This document shows positions 1 to 11,363 of a stretch of 64,000 nt of DNA, piece after piece (positions within the stretch are counted from its first letter, which is position 1; each line of letters begins with the position of its first letter). Where the stretch lies: contig NC_030381.2 in the NCBI RefSeq assembly GCF_001625215.2, forward strand, positions 52,935,214-52,999,213, given 5' to 3'. The DNA comes from Daucus carota subsp. sativus. Its lineage: Eukaryota > Streptophyta > Magnoliopsida > Apiales > Apiaceae. Under the pieces are notes generated by a model, which worked only from the letters and a program-made list of their open reading frames with translations, was not told the DNA's origin and ran no database searches. Made by a program: the position numbers and the translations under genes.

Positions 1-1613
1 AGTTCGGGTACGTGGGACGTTACTTTGGACGAATCGGGTACGAAGAGCCGTGAATCGGGTTCGCGGGTCGAATCAAGGATCCCGTGCAAAATATTTTTTA
101 TTAGATAATTTAAAATTATATTTTTTATTTATTGAGAATGTTACGAGAATATCAATAAAATATTTATGCAAAGATTGACAATGAATTAAAACTAATATTT
201 TTATAAATATTATAATTTGAAGTTAATCTAAATTGGATAAGAATCAACACTGTCATTATAAGTTGACTTTAATAGATTGTTTTAATAAAAATTATGCTAG
301 TTGATGTTTTTCTTTTTTATTCAAATTGGTATAAAAATGATAATTTTTTATTTTTAAATGTTATTCAATAATTAAAATTTAAATATAAATATAATTTCTT
401 TTTTACAAACTAAATAAACTAAATAAAATCGATTAAAATTAAAATAGATATACGTTACATAGTTGATGTTGCGTGAATAAGACTAATAGAAAGAGAAAAA
501 ACAAGAGTACTGACTGTCCAGTTGTCTAATATGTGTTGACTGTATTGACTTTCATATTAATATCCACCATCCACGTGTTCCTCGGTTTCTCTGTGACGCC
601 CCCCTTCCTGCCAATACTCGAGTTCCCAACTCACACCAACAAGCTTCAACCCATAATTCACACAATTAGTATCACCAATTTAAATCAACAACCACTCCAA
701 TTTTTAGGACATTCTAACTTTAATTCTTGAAAGATTGATTCCATTATAAAAGGGTTGATTTACGAGTGTATACTACAGCCATTTAGTTCTCCATTTTCAT
801 GCTTAATATATTGTACTACTGGTGGGCACCAATTGAACATTACAATTATGTAAGTTATGAATTTAATTCTTTTAATCACCACTATAGAGCAAAATAAGAA
901 TTAAATACCTTAATAATGGAAACTTGCACACTCAGAATCTTTCTTCCTTTTTCTACCGTAAGTCTTCCAACCCCCTGTCTCAACTCAATGATTTACTGAC
1001 CATCCTTTATTTCTTACATTTATCAGCTTTATATACTACTTCACTAATCATCATTAAGTGCTAATAATCTCTTAATTTTATTATTTATTTATTGAACTTT
1101 GCTTGGCCACCAAGCATTCGACTTGGGCTCCAAGTCTAATACTTGGGCCCCAAGTTCCGCCACGTCAATAATAAAACAAATTCCGCTCGGCTCGGTTATT
1201 CTCGTATCGGTTTTTAACTAATTGCAAATTAAATATTGTACAAAATAATTAAATAAATATATTATTAACTATTTTAATATTTTCTGGCCAATCCCCAAAC
1301 TTATAAAATAACGATAACAAAATGATCATCTCAGCTCAAACGTAATATTTATTCACGAGTCGGTAAATAAATATCCGTGTCTACTATAATTTCTGTATAA
1401 ACGTAACTCTCGGGTTAACGTACATATTTAAATAAAAAGATTGGCGCACACCAACTAATATAATACGTTTTCTAGAATTCTCACAGTTACGATATTTTTA
1501 GTTAATACTACTCGCATTAAATGCAAGACTAATAAAATAGTATTTTCGCACAATATATATTTTTAATTAAATAACAATATTTTTTACGCACTTGTAATTT
1601 CACGGGTGTTACA
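1..1613 (-). mobile_element. LTR-retrotransposon LTR fragment (one end seen)
   Basis: Read on the minus strand, a typical plant LTR start, TGTAACACCC, begins at 1613. It is directly preceded (1614-1621) by a purine-rich GGGGAGAA, as expected of a polypurine tract next to a 3' LTR. No matching left end (TGTAAC... on the plus strand), gag-pol frame or primer-binding site is visible, so this may be a truncated LTR or an element running off the window. The first 90 bases are rich in CGGGT/GGGTACG motifs and the rest is AT-rich. There is no credible coding frame. The assignment rests on the end motif only. Confidence 0.4.
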
Positions 1614-2405
1614 TTCTCCCCACTTCATCTTCTCCCTGCTTCATCTTCTTCACCACACATCCTCTTCTGTCATGCTGCAATTTACATACATATATCCACA
1701 TAAATATATATATATATATATATCACAGGTCATGTAACCCATCTTTATCTTCTTCCTTTCTTCCTCGTTTTATAGTCGCCGGTAAGTAAAAAGGATTCGC
1801 CGGAAATGACGAACTGGAACGCGATCCCGAGCATTCCGGGTCGACTTCGACCCGCGTTTCGGAACGCGCGTACCAGTTCGCGGATCCCTAGGTTGACCCG
1901 CGAACCGGGTAACTATGCACGTATATGATCATCATTTTCACCCATACTGAAATAATAGACCTGCCGCCATTACCAACACCTTTTATGACTTGCTGCCATC
2001 GCCTAAAATCACTAATAGCCACCGCCGCTTTCCACCACAACTTACCACCAGTGGCGACTACTTACCATCATCATACACCTCCTCTCATCACTTAATACCA
2101 TCATGGGCCTTCTACAACTACAATTAATCATCAATAATCGACCACCAAAAGTCAACAGAAGTAGATTTTCTCGATTATGGAAGATAAAAATTGCTGATTT
2201 TGCTATATAAAATAGTGATTAATGAAATATAAACGAGTGATTCTTGTAGTTGTAAATAGTGACTGTGGAATTGGTTTTTAGTTTGTATTTGATCACTGGC
2301 CTATGTGTATGTGTGTGTGTGTGACTGTACAACTCATTGAACTTGCAGTATTATTGATCTTACCTTTTCTATATAAATCTTCTGATAAACGTATTTCTTT
2401 TACAG
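1614..2405. other. Non-coding stretch with (TA)n and GC-rich island
   Basis: This stretch holds a TA dinucleotide run near 1704-1724, an unusually GC-rich island at about 1800-1910 (see palindrome) and C/T-rich sequence. Its end reads as an intron 3' part: a T-rich tract and TTTTACAG at 2398-2405, leading into a terminal-exon-like frame. I see no gene of its own here. Confidence 0.4.
1811..1879. repeat. GC-rich nested palindrome
   Basis: The outer arms GAACTGG (1811-1817) and CCAGTTC (1873-1879) continue inward as ACGCG/CGCGT, giving 12 of 13 matches. The inner arms CGGGTCGA (1837-1844) and TCGACCCG (1847-1854) pair perfectly across a 2-base spacer. The whole could fold as a long hairpin or cruciform. 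It is much richer in G+C and CpG than its surroundings. Confidence 0.6.
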
Positions 2406-2538
2406 TGTTGCGCAATTGCGACCCTCGTTTGGGCAGATAATTGCCCGTCTTAGATGTTTTCAGCATCTGGTGATTGCTGAGAAAAGAAAGGCTGGCAAAG
2501 TCAGCGGAAGAAACGAGAGGAAGAATTCTGTTGAATGA
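2406..2538 (+). CDS. Terminal exon of a gene starting outside the window (kinase-tail-like, partial)
   Basis: After a good acceptor (TTTTACAG, 2398-2405) a 43-codon frame, entered in phase 1, runs to TGA at 2536-2538. It contains VAQLRPSFGQIIARLRCFQ followed by a basic tail rich in K, R and N. The RPSF..I..L pattern resembles the invariant Arg region (subdomain XI) at the end of plant Ser/Thr protein kinase domains, but one exon is not enough to name the protein. Downstream sequence to about 3100 looks like a 3' UTR. Upstream exons are not found between 1 and 2405, so they lie outside the window, or are lost, with retroelement sequence probably sitting in the intervening intron. It could instead be a relic exon. 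Confidence 0.35.
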
Positions 2539-4860
2539 CATACTGTTGCCAGCTTCCTGGGTTCAAAAAGGGTGCCCGAAGACTTTAGGAGTAGAAGCAT
2601 TGTAGAGAAGTGACCATAAGAGGAAACTGGATAGGGAAGTGTTAGTTTCACATAACATGGGGACTGAGCACAGCCAATTCAGGAGCGTCATCCTCCATAT
2701 CAGTTGCTGTGCAGACTGCAGTGGGGACGACTTTTGCTGTAAATTAGCCTTTGAATATTTATGTAATAAATCTCACAGAAGATGTCCAAGAGCAAAAAAA
2801 AAATGAAAAAAAAGATGAAAATCAAAAGAAACGCTGAAATCAAACGACAGGATAAAAGAAAAAGAAAAAGAAAAAACACTGTTTCCCCTGTAATATTTTA
2901 CCTTCTTGAGCGTTGTACGCTTTGGATTGTAAGAATGGTTCATAGGTGTAACCGTGTAAGACAGAAGAGAAGTATACATTTCCGTTAGAGGTCCTTAGAT
3001 GTCATCGAGGAGGTAATTGTGGCTTCCTGTGAATTGTTGTAGCAATTATCATTGCATTTGTTGTGTACTGTACATTACAAAGTGGAAAAAAGAAACCAAT
3101 TGAATGTTTCTGTTATAGCCCCGTAGGTAATTTGAGGGTTGGCTCTCGAATTACCCATCACATACCCATCACTAGGGAATCTTATATCCAGATCAGAGTT
3201 TTTATATCCAGAGCAAAAGAGGCAGGAAAAGATGAAATTACCCTCACATTGTTTTTTTCTTTTGCTGTTATTGTATATGCGCGGGGTCAGTTTTGTCTTT
3301 TTATCCTTTATTTGCTATGGATATTAATAATCAGCTCAGGATATAGCATTTCCCCATCACTAATGTCAATATCACACTTTGAGAAAATAAATATCATTTA
3401 CTGAGCATCAGGTAGTGTCGTAGCAGTTTGGATATTCGTCAAAAATACTACATCATCTAGGATTAAAAAGCACGATCTAGTGTTTTTTTTTCAAAATTGA
3501 AAATGTTTGATTCTCCGGTGTTAATAAATAATATTTGAGGTTATTTTTTCCAAATCTATTATTTTATGCATTATTTATGTGTGTTGTGATATATGGGTCT
3601 TTTCTCCTCTTAGAAATAGGAGTACTTTTTTGTAAATAAAATTTAACATCAAAATCTTATTTTCATCAAGAATATTAAAAACCAATTTGTTGACTTTATA
3701 TATGGTCAGTAGACTCAAAACATGAATACACCAGTATTCAAGTGCATGTTCCGTCCCAAATTCTGTACAGTACTGTAGCATAAAACGATTGTTTTATGAT
3801 GATCACGACAGTACGGGTTGATTAAACAACAGAAACACAAAATTTGGTGATTTGTACCAGCTACCATCTATTCCATCTGTCCCTCTCATTTCTTTACTGT
3901 TACTATTTTGGGATGTCCCTCTCATTTTTTTACGTTACTATAAATAGCAAGTTTTTCTCATCATTACACCCATTATCTTCCCCTACCATCTCATATTTAA
4001 CAATAAAAACTACTATTACACCCACTACTTTCCTCCACCATCTCAAATCTATTATTAAATATTGATGGGTCCCACCACTTTACCCACTTTTCACCTAACT
4101 TTACTCATTTTTTATACATTGTCTTGGTCTCCGTGTCCCCCTCCAATGTAAACAATTGAGGGGGACGGAGGGAGTATTATGAATTGCACAGTTTGTTTAA
4201 GCAGTTAAGCTTCCTTTTCTAGGTGGTTAGCTGCAAAAGTAGATAATGATCGCTACAAAGGTTGATTTTAACTTTAATTAGGACAATTCCAACTTCCTAA
4301 TATTTAATTTATTTTACTACTAAAATTAGTATTTATTTTTGCCAACAATGTTGATTTTTTACTTTGCCTTATATTTTTGCCAAAAAAAAAAACTTTGCCT
4401 TATATATAATAAATCTCGGCACTTCATAGAACGCAAGTATATAAACTAATTATTTAATACGCTATATATTTCAGGTAGTAACTTAAAATAAAATATATAT
4501 ATTTTACTTAATATTCTATGTAATAAAAAAAATCCAAAATTAATCAAACCGACCTTGTCTAAGGGTCCACCAAGAGTCCAAGACGGCGTATAACAAATTT
4601 CATACTACAACTTTACATACGGCACAGATTCAATGCACCTTGTCCGTGCTTTAGCCATCTAATTTCTGTATCTGGCCCAACCAGGAAATCATAACCGAAG
4701 GCAAATGAAAATCTAACTTTAAACACATTCACTAGTTTAACAAACATTACTCCCCTTGGTGCATGCATTTCTCTCTATTTTATTTATTACTTCATTTCTG
4801 CACCCACCTCTTTATTTATTGCTCTTTATCAGATTGCTTCAGCTTGCGCTTCTTCATCAC
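2539..4860. other. 3' UTR-like sequence and intergenic DNA
   Basis: 2539 to about 3100 is probably the 3' UTR of the preceding exon, with an A-rich stretch at 2790-2880. The rest is AT-rich intergenic DNA holding one MITE (3871-4174). The region from about 4560 to 4860 should contain the promoter and first leader exon of the RTE1-like gene. Confidence 0.4.
3871..4174. mobile_element. Stowaway-like MITE
   Basis: The terminal inverted repeats are about 27 bp: left end TTCCATCTGTCCCTCTCATT, right end (reverse complement) CTCCCTCCGTCCCCCTCAAT. The element is flanked by TA on both sides, is about 304 bp long and has no coding capacity. It is of the CTCCCTCCGTCC type seen three more times in this window. 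Confidence 0.7.
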
Positions 4861-4930
4861 TTCCTTCTTGCTGGTATGTCTTCTATCAAGACTTGTTTTG
4901 TTTTGTTTTAATTCAAATTGTGTGTTTCTG

Positions 4931-5047
4931 TGAGAGAGGGAGAGAAAGAGAGATATTGAAGGAGGGAGGGAGGGAGAGAGAGAGATATTAATTAAAGGAG
5001 GGAAGGAGAGAGATAGAGAGAGGGAGGGAGAGAGATAAAGAGAGAGG
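4931..5047 (+). repeat. GA-rich purine tract in RTE1-like leader intron
   Basis: An impure GA/GGGA microsatellite of about 115 bp lies about 60 bp after the presumed leader-intron donor (GGTATG at 4873). It is entirely purine-rich on the sense strand apart from two short ATT interruptions. Confidence 0.75.
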
Positions 5048-5283
5048 GATGCAATTAGATCTCTAGGTTTGACTAAATCTTTATATGTGAACTGGGTTCT
5101 GGTTATATATGTTATATGTCAACTCTGCTGCTTTAGAGATTGCTTTTTAGGGTATGATTGCTAAAATGGTGAAAGAAAATGATATAAGATGCCCCTTTAG
5201 GTTTATTATTTTTTCTTTTTATTCTTGATTAGTACTTGGGGTCTTGTGAATTCTTTGATTTTATTATTGTTATAGCTAGTAGT

Positions 5284-5405
5284 ACCATTAGCTCACTACC
5301 ATTGTTATGTTTATGTACCCAAGCACACATTTGACCCAGGGGGATTCGAACCATTAGCTCTTTGTTTCTGGCGGTGACGGAAATCTACTAGGCTAGGCAT
5401 TGGTT
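5284..5405 (-). mobile_element. tRNA-derived SINE-like fragment
   Basis: On the minus strand an A-box-like TAGCCTAGTAGA (5395-5384) is followed about 35-40 bases later by a perfect B-box GGTTCGAATCC (5352-5342). This is the internal RNA polymerase III promoter spacing of a tRNA-related SINE head. No tRNA cloverleaf or CCA-proximal acceptor stem is apparent, so a real tRNA gene is unlikely. It sits in the leader intron of the RTE1-like gene, opposite to transcription. The ends are approximate. Confidence 0.4.
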
Positions 5406-5897
5406 GAAAGAAGTCTATGCTCTACTCCTATTCTTGGGACATGTGGTCACAATTCAGTAATGCACCGATAATATGTTCTCGTATAAACCTTCGTAGAATA
5501 TGATTGCTCTGAGTGAAGCAAAAATTTGGCATATAATGTAAATGGACGTTATTTTTACAACTATTTGAACAATATACAAACCATATATTTACTGTATATT
5601 ATGAATTTATGATGTTTAACATTGTTTGTCTGGCATAAAATGCTTTTATATGCTCCTCACCTACACATCATAATTTTATCTTATAGTTATGATTTTAAGT
5701 ACACTCACTGGTGAAAATTTTAGAAGCTGAAATCATTGAGAACATTTATGCTTTTGTCTTGAATCTATAGTGTACTATATTTTCAGATGCTGATGGGAAA
5801 TGATTTAGTTTCGCTCGCTGAATAGTAGCATTTTATAGAATAAAAGTTGCTTGTGCATAATTGGTTTTTTTTTTTTTGTGTGTGTGTGTGTGGAGGA

Positions 5898-5924
5898 GGG
5901 GGGGGGGGGGGGGGGGGGGGGGGG
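5898..5924 (+). repeat. Poly-G run of 27
   Basis: An uninterrupted run of 27 G, preceded by a T run and (TG)n. It lies in the leader intron of the RTE1-like gene on its sense strand, about 115 bp before the coding exon. Confidence 0.9.
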
Positions 5925-6039
5925 TTGTAGAAGTTGAATTGTGCAGTTGATTATAATGTCAAGATATTGTTATATAAATTGTACACGTTTTGTAATGCAA
6001 AATTGCACACTTCCATTTTTCTTCAGAAAGGCCTTTTAT

Positions 6040-6926
6040 ATGGACCTAAAACCTACTTTTGGCATCGGAGATGAAAGTTCAGCACTTACAGTTCGTCACG
6101 AGTTCTGGCCTGTTGAGGAAATTAATCCAAAGAATGCCAAGTTTCCTTGTTGTTTAGTATGGACTCCTTTGCCTGTAGTCTCATGGTTGGCGCCGTTTAT
6201 TGGACATGTTGGCATATGCAAGGAAGATGGATCTATCATAGATTTTTCTGGATCAAACCTTCTTAATGTTGATGACTTTGCATATGGTTCTGTAGCAAGA
6301 TACATTCAACTTGACAGAGAGAAGGTAGGCTTCTATGACAGTAGCCCGAATGATTTTCCGCTGTTTTTAATATGTGCAACCCTACTCTCCCAATCTAGTC
6401 TATATAACTGTGCGCCGTGCGCGCTGTTGGTTAGCAGTAGAGACTGCACACGTTAATATTCCATTGTTTGAATATAGCTGACAAACAATTTTTTTGTATT
6501 CAGTGCTGCTTCCCTCCAAATCTCGCTGCTCATACTTGCAAGCATCGTTACAGCCACACACAATATGGAAGTACAATGACTTGGGATGATGCCATTCAGT
6601 CAAGTGTTCGACAATTTGAGCACAAATCTTATAACCTCTTCACATGTAATTGCCATTCATTTGTTGCCAATTGTCTAAATCGGCTTTGTTATGATGATTC
6701 ATTAAGTTGGAACATGATTAATGTAGCAGCTCTCCTTTTGTTTAAGGGGCAGTGGGTAGACACTTTATCCGTCGTAAGATCATTCTTCCCTGTTATATTG
6801 ATGCTTTGCCTGGGAGTTAGTGTGGTCGGATGGCCTTTCTTGATAGGGCTGATATCATTTTCTGTTCTCCTTATGTGTTGGTTTGTTTTGGGTACTTATT
6901 ATGTCAAAAGTCTCTTTGAATGCTAG
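6040..6926 (+). CDS. RTH: RTE1-homologue (REVERSION TO ETHYLENE SENSITIVITY1 / TMEM222 family)
   Basis: Two coding exons, 6040-6324 and 6504-6926, join in phase 0 to give 235 residues (RTE1 itself is about 250). The ATG follows an acceptor (CTTCAG, 6021-6026), so a leader intron probably runs from a donor near 4874. Visible family motifs are FPCCLVWTPLPVVSWL and FIGHVGIC near residues 28-54, the DxxFAxGxxARYIQL stretch, CCFPP at the exon junction, and FTCNCHSFVANCLNRLCY. Two or more hydrophobic helices close the C terminus. RTE1 is a Golgi/ER membrane protein that promotes the ETR1 ethylene receptor. The missing long N-terminal extension and the FPCC start make an RTH-like member more likely than RTE1 proper. 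The leader intron carries a GA tract, a SINE-like piece and a 27-G run. Confidence 0.9.
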
Positions 6927-7250
6927 ATTCCTGGTGTGTTGATGCTTATGACTGATGAAAACAGAAAGATTATGTTCGTATCACTTGCTTATATGAGCTT
7001 TTCTCATGGCGTGCCACTAGTTCAAATTGAATTATTTGATGAAGATTAACACTTCTTTTATCATGTTAGTTGAGGGATTGACTTCATATCTGTTGGTATC
7101 TTCATGCTGTTTAGTTTTTTCCTCCAGTTTGTGTTTACTGCTTAGTTTTTTCCTCCAGTTTCTGTTTGTGTGAATCGAATCAAACAAATTCTTAACAATT
7201 CGCCAAGCAATCCCAAATTTTGTTGTCTTGTTCGACTTTTTTGTGGTTAA

Positions 7251-7510
7251 AGGGGTGGCAATTTCGGGTAACGGGTCGTGTTCGTGTCAGCAATCGGGTC
7301 GATTTCGGGTCAACCTAAAATCACTTAAAATTGAATAAAACCAAAAATTGAAGTTATTACAAATGAAATTCTAGTTTCGGGTCATTTCGGGTCCATTTCG
7401 GGTCTGTCGGGTGATTTTCGGGTCACTTTTGGGTTTCTGTCTCAGTAAATCGGGTTTCGGGTTGGGTCGGGTTCGTGTCGGGTTTCGGGTCGTGTCTGAT
7501 ATTGCCACTT
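7251..7510. mobile_element. CGGGTCGTG-rich non-autonomous element (possibly hAT-like)
   Basis: The stretch is bounded by GGTGGCAAT on the left (7255-7263) and ATTGCCAC on the right (7501-7508), which are inverted relative to each other. Both ends are dense in CGGGT, TTCGGGT and CGTGT repeats around an AT-rich centre. Short GGTGGCAA-type ends are common in plant non-autonomous hAT-like repeats. A clear 8-bp target duplication is not visible, so the class is tentative. Confidence 0.45.
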
Positions 7511-7709
7511 ATTGATCAAATTTTATCAAATATTACACAAAATATAAATAGAGATATAATAAAATTTGAACCACTAGAAAGTCTACTTTAATATGTATTT
7601 TTCAAATCTTGTAATTTATAAAAGGATGAAAAGTAAATGATGGTCAAAATTCAGCCCATTTGACTACAAAACAATCAAACAAGACAAAAGATTTGGAATG
7701 GAGAAAGTA

Positions 7710-7988
7710 CTCCCTCCGTCCCTTTTTACATGTCCATTTTGACTTTTGACATGTCCATTTTGACTTTTGATCAGTCAAATTAACTATATTTTGACTGGAT
7801 TTTACATATATCAAATAATTGAGAAAAATAATAAAATTATATCAGTAGAAAGTATATTAAGTCTATTTTAATATGCAACTTTCAGATTTTGAAAATATTG
7901 GTTAGATAACTCATAATGTTTAGTCAAAGATTGGTCAATTTGACTTTTCGAAAAGCAAAATGGACATTTAAAAGGGGACGGAGGGAGT
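7710..7988. mobile_element. Stowaway-like MITE
   Basis: Left end CTCCCTCCGTCCCTTTTTAC and right end (reverse complement) CTCCCTCCGTCCCCTTTTAA are flanked by TA. The inverted similarity continues inward through a TGTCCATTTTG motif, which is tandemly duplicated at the left end (7728-7770). Length is about 279 bp and it is non-coding. Confidence 0.8.
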
Positions 7989-8031
7989 ACTACGTAACAT
8001 TCAATTTCTACATAAATTTGATAGAAAGGGT

Positions 8032-8118
8032 AAACTATGGTTCCAAATATCCCATTTTCATGTAAGATAATCAAAAGGATAAACTATGGTTCCAAATATC
8101 CCATTTTCATGTAAGATA
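8032..8118 (+). repeat. Direct repeat, period 49 bp
   Basis: A roughly 38-bp unit starting AAACTATGGTTCCAAATATC occurs at 8032 and again at 8081, nearly identical. It lies just beyond the right end of the MITE and may be a slippage or repair scar. Confidence 0.8.
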
Positions 8119-8284
8119 CAGGCATCCTTTGTTGTAGATCCACCACAAGCGTTATTAACTGTCCAGACTTGCAACTCATAATCAAGTTTTAATGCTTGCA
8201 AGCCGACCCCGTAGTGGTTACTTCATTCCTCATTATGTTGCAGGGACAAGTTCTTATTTTCTAGTACTTCCAGTAGATATCTCC

Positions 8285-11200
8285 TCAGGCTCCATACTTT
8301 GGGGCCTTCCAAAGCTTAAATGCAACTTCATGTAGAAATCTATCCGCAGGGACCGTGAGATTTCCGCAATGCTGCATAAAGAAAGAGAACTGTATAACTT
8401 AAAGTTTGAATTAAGTAGAACAGACAACCATCATTCATATGGGTACTTGAAAGAGCAGGCAGAATTTTGATAATTATAATTTTCAGAATGGATCTATGAG
8501 ATGCACGAGTTGAATTTGCAATATCTACCTCAGACGGTTTAGATAACATGCATAATAAGATAAACTCAGTGGTTAAAAGACGAATATGCTACAAGTTTTA
8601 CCAAATACCAAGAGCGCCTGAAAATATGAGTACAGATGATAATATAACCGTGTAATGAAGATTTTGTGAAAAAAGGAATCTATTGGATGCTGCAGACTGT
8701 TAAAAGATAGAAGCAATTAGTAAAATAATCTTTATGTTAATAATGTTACTAGAGTAAGATGCATTGAAAATGGTCATGCAGGGCCTTAAACTGGTCCGAG
8801 ATCCAATAGTAACTGAATAGGTACCTCTTTGAATTCTTGAAAGAAGAAATTATTTACATTGTCCTTGCGAGTAACACCACTTTGCCATTGAGTCATTAAT
8901 ATAGGACAATGAGGCCTGCAACAGAAGAAATAAACACGACTCAAAAATTAGATCACTACATAGAACCTAAATTGGTTAAAAAATCAAGTTCACAACTTAC
9001 CTAACATCTGTACGAAGATTCATTCCTTTCAGACAGTAACTTTGGCGAGGGAAAAGTAATATAAGGTCAGAGTTAGAACTTTGATTAGTTGCTAAAACAG
9101 ATAAGTTAGTATCATCATTTTGGGAGACATCCCCGTAGCCCAATACAAGAGACAAGTGCAAGCGAGAGCCTATGTCAGACCCCACTGAGGCTATTTCCAT
9201 TACTCCACCAATTAAAGAATTAAGAAACTCGATGTCTTTTTGACCAAATATCTCCTCATGAGCTCCAATGTGAAGAAAAATCAAGTCAAATTGACTAGCT
9301 TCTAAAACCTTCCCTTCTTGAAATCCGAGCAACTTCAGCAATTCGAAAGCTAGGACAACATGGGATGGTTGGGCATATGCTTTATTTCTATCATATAACT
9401 CTTGCAACTGCAAAACAGAAAGCCCATTTTTGCCTCCAAAGGATTTCAGACTTGAACTGTCTGTAATCACAGCTGCTCTCATTCCCATAAACCTGAAGTA
9501 AAGCATTTTTTAATTGCTTATACATAGAATCGCAAACAATTTATAATGAACTCCAAAATTAACTGCACAAAAAACACAGCAGTACCTATCAGATATGCTC
9601 TTCACGGAGGACAATTTCTCAGATGTTACATCTTTTGTAGTACCTTCTCCACTCTGCAGATGAGTTAAATAGCCACATGTTAATATGACATATAAAGGCC
9701 CTCATAGAGAAGTTCAACATAAAATCGTGATCGAGGAATGAAAGGACTTCACCGTATCCATGCAAGTGTCACCCACATCAAGCAGTTGGGCGAACTCTCT
9801 AATTACTCTTGCATCCTCGCTCTCTGCAATCTTTTATTCATGTGAATTCCAAAAATAATAGATGATACATGTAAGTGTTACATTTATTGCAATGGACACC
9901 TGGATAGGGACAAAATCTTCTCAAGTTCAAATTTAATCACTTTGACAAAACAGTAGAGGTACTTTTAAACCAGTGAGACAATGTACATGAGTTAGAAATT
10001 GTGAGCTAATAAAGTTGGATAAGAAATTGCGATAAGATTCATACAGTCTCTTTGGTTAAATGGAACGGATTCAAGCCATTATACACTAATCAACTATTTA
10101 TAAAGGTGGTACCTTCCCTCTACCCAGACCCTTCACAAACCTCATTGTGTAAAACTTACACTCTGATTCTCATTACTCACCCTCCTTGTCCTTCTCTCCA
10201 ATTTTAATTTTCTTCACAATTCCCATTATATCCCCACCACTCCACACAATCACATGGAGCATTAAACAACACATTTCTATTTAATGAACATAATTATGAA
10301 GGCTATTAATGATACCTGGATACCTCAATTGATATGGCTGATAAAAAGAAGCCAAAGTGATGCACCCGAGCTACATAATTAATTAGTACTCTTGATTGTA
10401 ATAGAAGATGCATCACAATATAAGACACGAAAATTGACCATTATTTCATTTCACTCGCCACCATCACAAGAACTACCGTAGTTCCTTGCATCAACCCAAA
10501 TACATAAAGGTTTAACATTTCAACACCTAAAACCATCATAAATGCCCGTCCATAGTTCTAACTCATAGAAAGCTAAATCCAATGACCAACAAAGTCGAAA
10601 CTAAAATAAAAATCTCTACTCATATTTCAAACAAAACACAACTACCAATAAGCAAAAGAAATTGACCATTATTTCATTTCACTCGCCACCATCACAAGCA
10701 CTACCGTAGTTCCTTGCATCAACCCAAATACATAAAGGTTTAACATTTCAACACCTAAAACCATCATAAATGCCGGTCTACATAGTTCTAACTCATAGAA
10801 AGCTAAATCCAATGACCAACAAAGTCGAAACTAAAATTAAAATCCCTACTCATATTTCAAACAAAACACAACTACCAATAAGCAAAAGAAATCCATCTAA
10901 ACACCTTATTTCACAACCATAAATCATACTCAAACATTTTTACAAACATCTATCAGCATCATCAACTCATCATAAAGTAATAAATAAGCCCGCCATCAAT
11001 CAAACCATACCACATTTTATATAATTCTTTACCACAAACATGAAGCAACATATATATCACAAATCACAAACAAGATGCCATTTTTATCCCTTTTCAATAA
11101 TCTAAACAATAATTAAAAAAAAGTCATGGGTGTGCCAAGATTGAGTTAAGTATCATTAATTTCAACATTCAAGATTATAAATATAAAGCTAATTAGTATG

Positions 11201-11363
11201 AAAAAGAATGAAGAGAGGGACCTGAAGGAGGGGAGTGAGGAAGAGATAAGAAGCCACAGCAGGATAAAGATGCAAGCTTGTGGAGATGGGTATGGGTCGG
11301 GTCGACTAAACGGGCCAACCCATCACCATAAATTACTAGCCCTCTGCTTGCCTTGTCTGCCAT
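8285..11363 (-). CDS. Conserved plant protein of unknown function, 316 aa
   Basis: Six coding exons on the minus strand: 11222-11363, 9753-9823, 9586-9653, 9001-9492, 8825-8915 and 8285-8371. All have GT-AG borders and the phases close exactly to 316 residues. The start is the first ATG of the frame (11361-11363). The protein begins MADKASRGLVIYGDGLARLV and has a histidine-rich THTHLHKL stretch. Its centre contains FDLIFLHIGAHEE and LHLSLVLGYGD, and it ends VAFKLWKAPKYGA. There is no signal peptide, membrane helix or motif I can name; the D-G-D/H-x-G-A-H pattern could suggest a hydrolase-like alpha/beta fold but that is a guess. It is divergently arranged with HDA2, ATG to ATG about 936 bp. 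Intron 1 is 1.4 kb and contains a 228-bp tandem duplication. Confidence 0.85.
10433..10892 (+). repeat. Two-copy tandem duplication, about 228-230 bp unit
   Basis: The unit beginning ATTGACCATTATTTCATTTC at 10433 repeats at 10661 with only a few differences (for example CACAAGAACT against CACAAGCACT, and a 2-base insertion). It ends near AGCAAAAGAAA. It lies wholly in intron 1 of the minus-strand unknown gene, and high identity means a recent duplication. Confidence 0.9.

Larger units (their letters stand above)
6927..8284. other. Intergenic repeats between convergent genes
   Basis: RTE1-like 3' UTR, then repeats. A 31-bp direct duplication (TTTTTTCCTCCAGTTT twice) lies near 7110-7165, followed by a CGGGT-rich element (7251-7510), a MITE (7710-7988) and a 49-bp-period direct repeat (8032-8118). 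The 3' end of the minus-strand gene begins at 8285. There is no convincing gene. Confidence 0.5.

Noticed and set aside
2782-2988. Lys-rich small frame (and its antisense Phe/Ser frame)
   Set aside because: Product of an A-rich low-complexity stretch in a probable 3' UTR.
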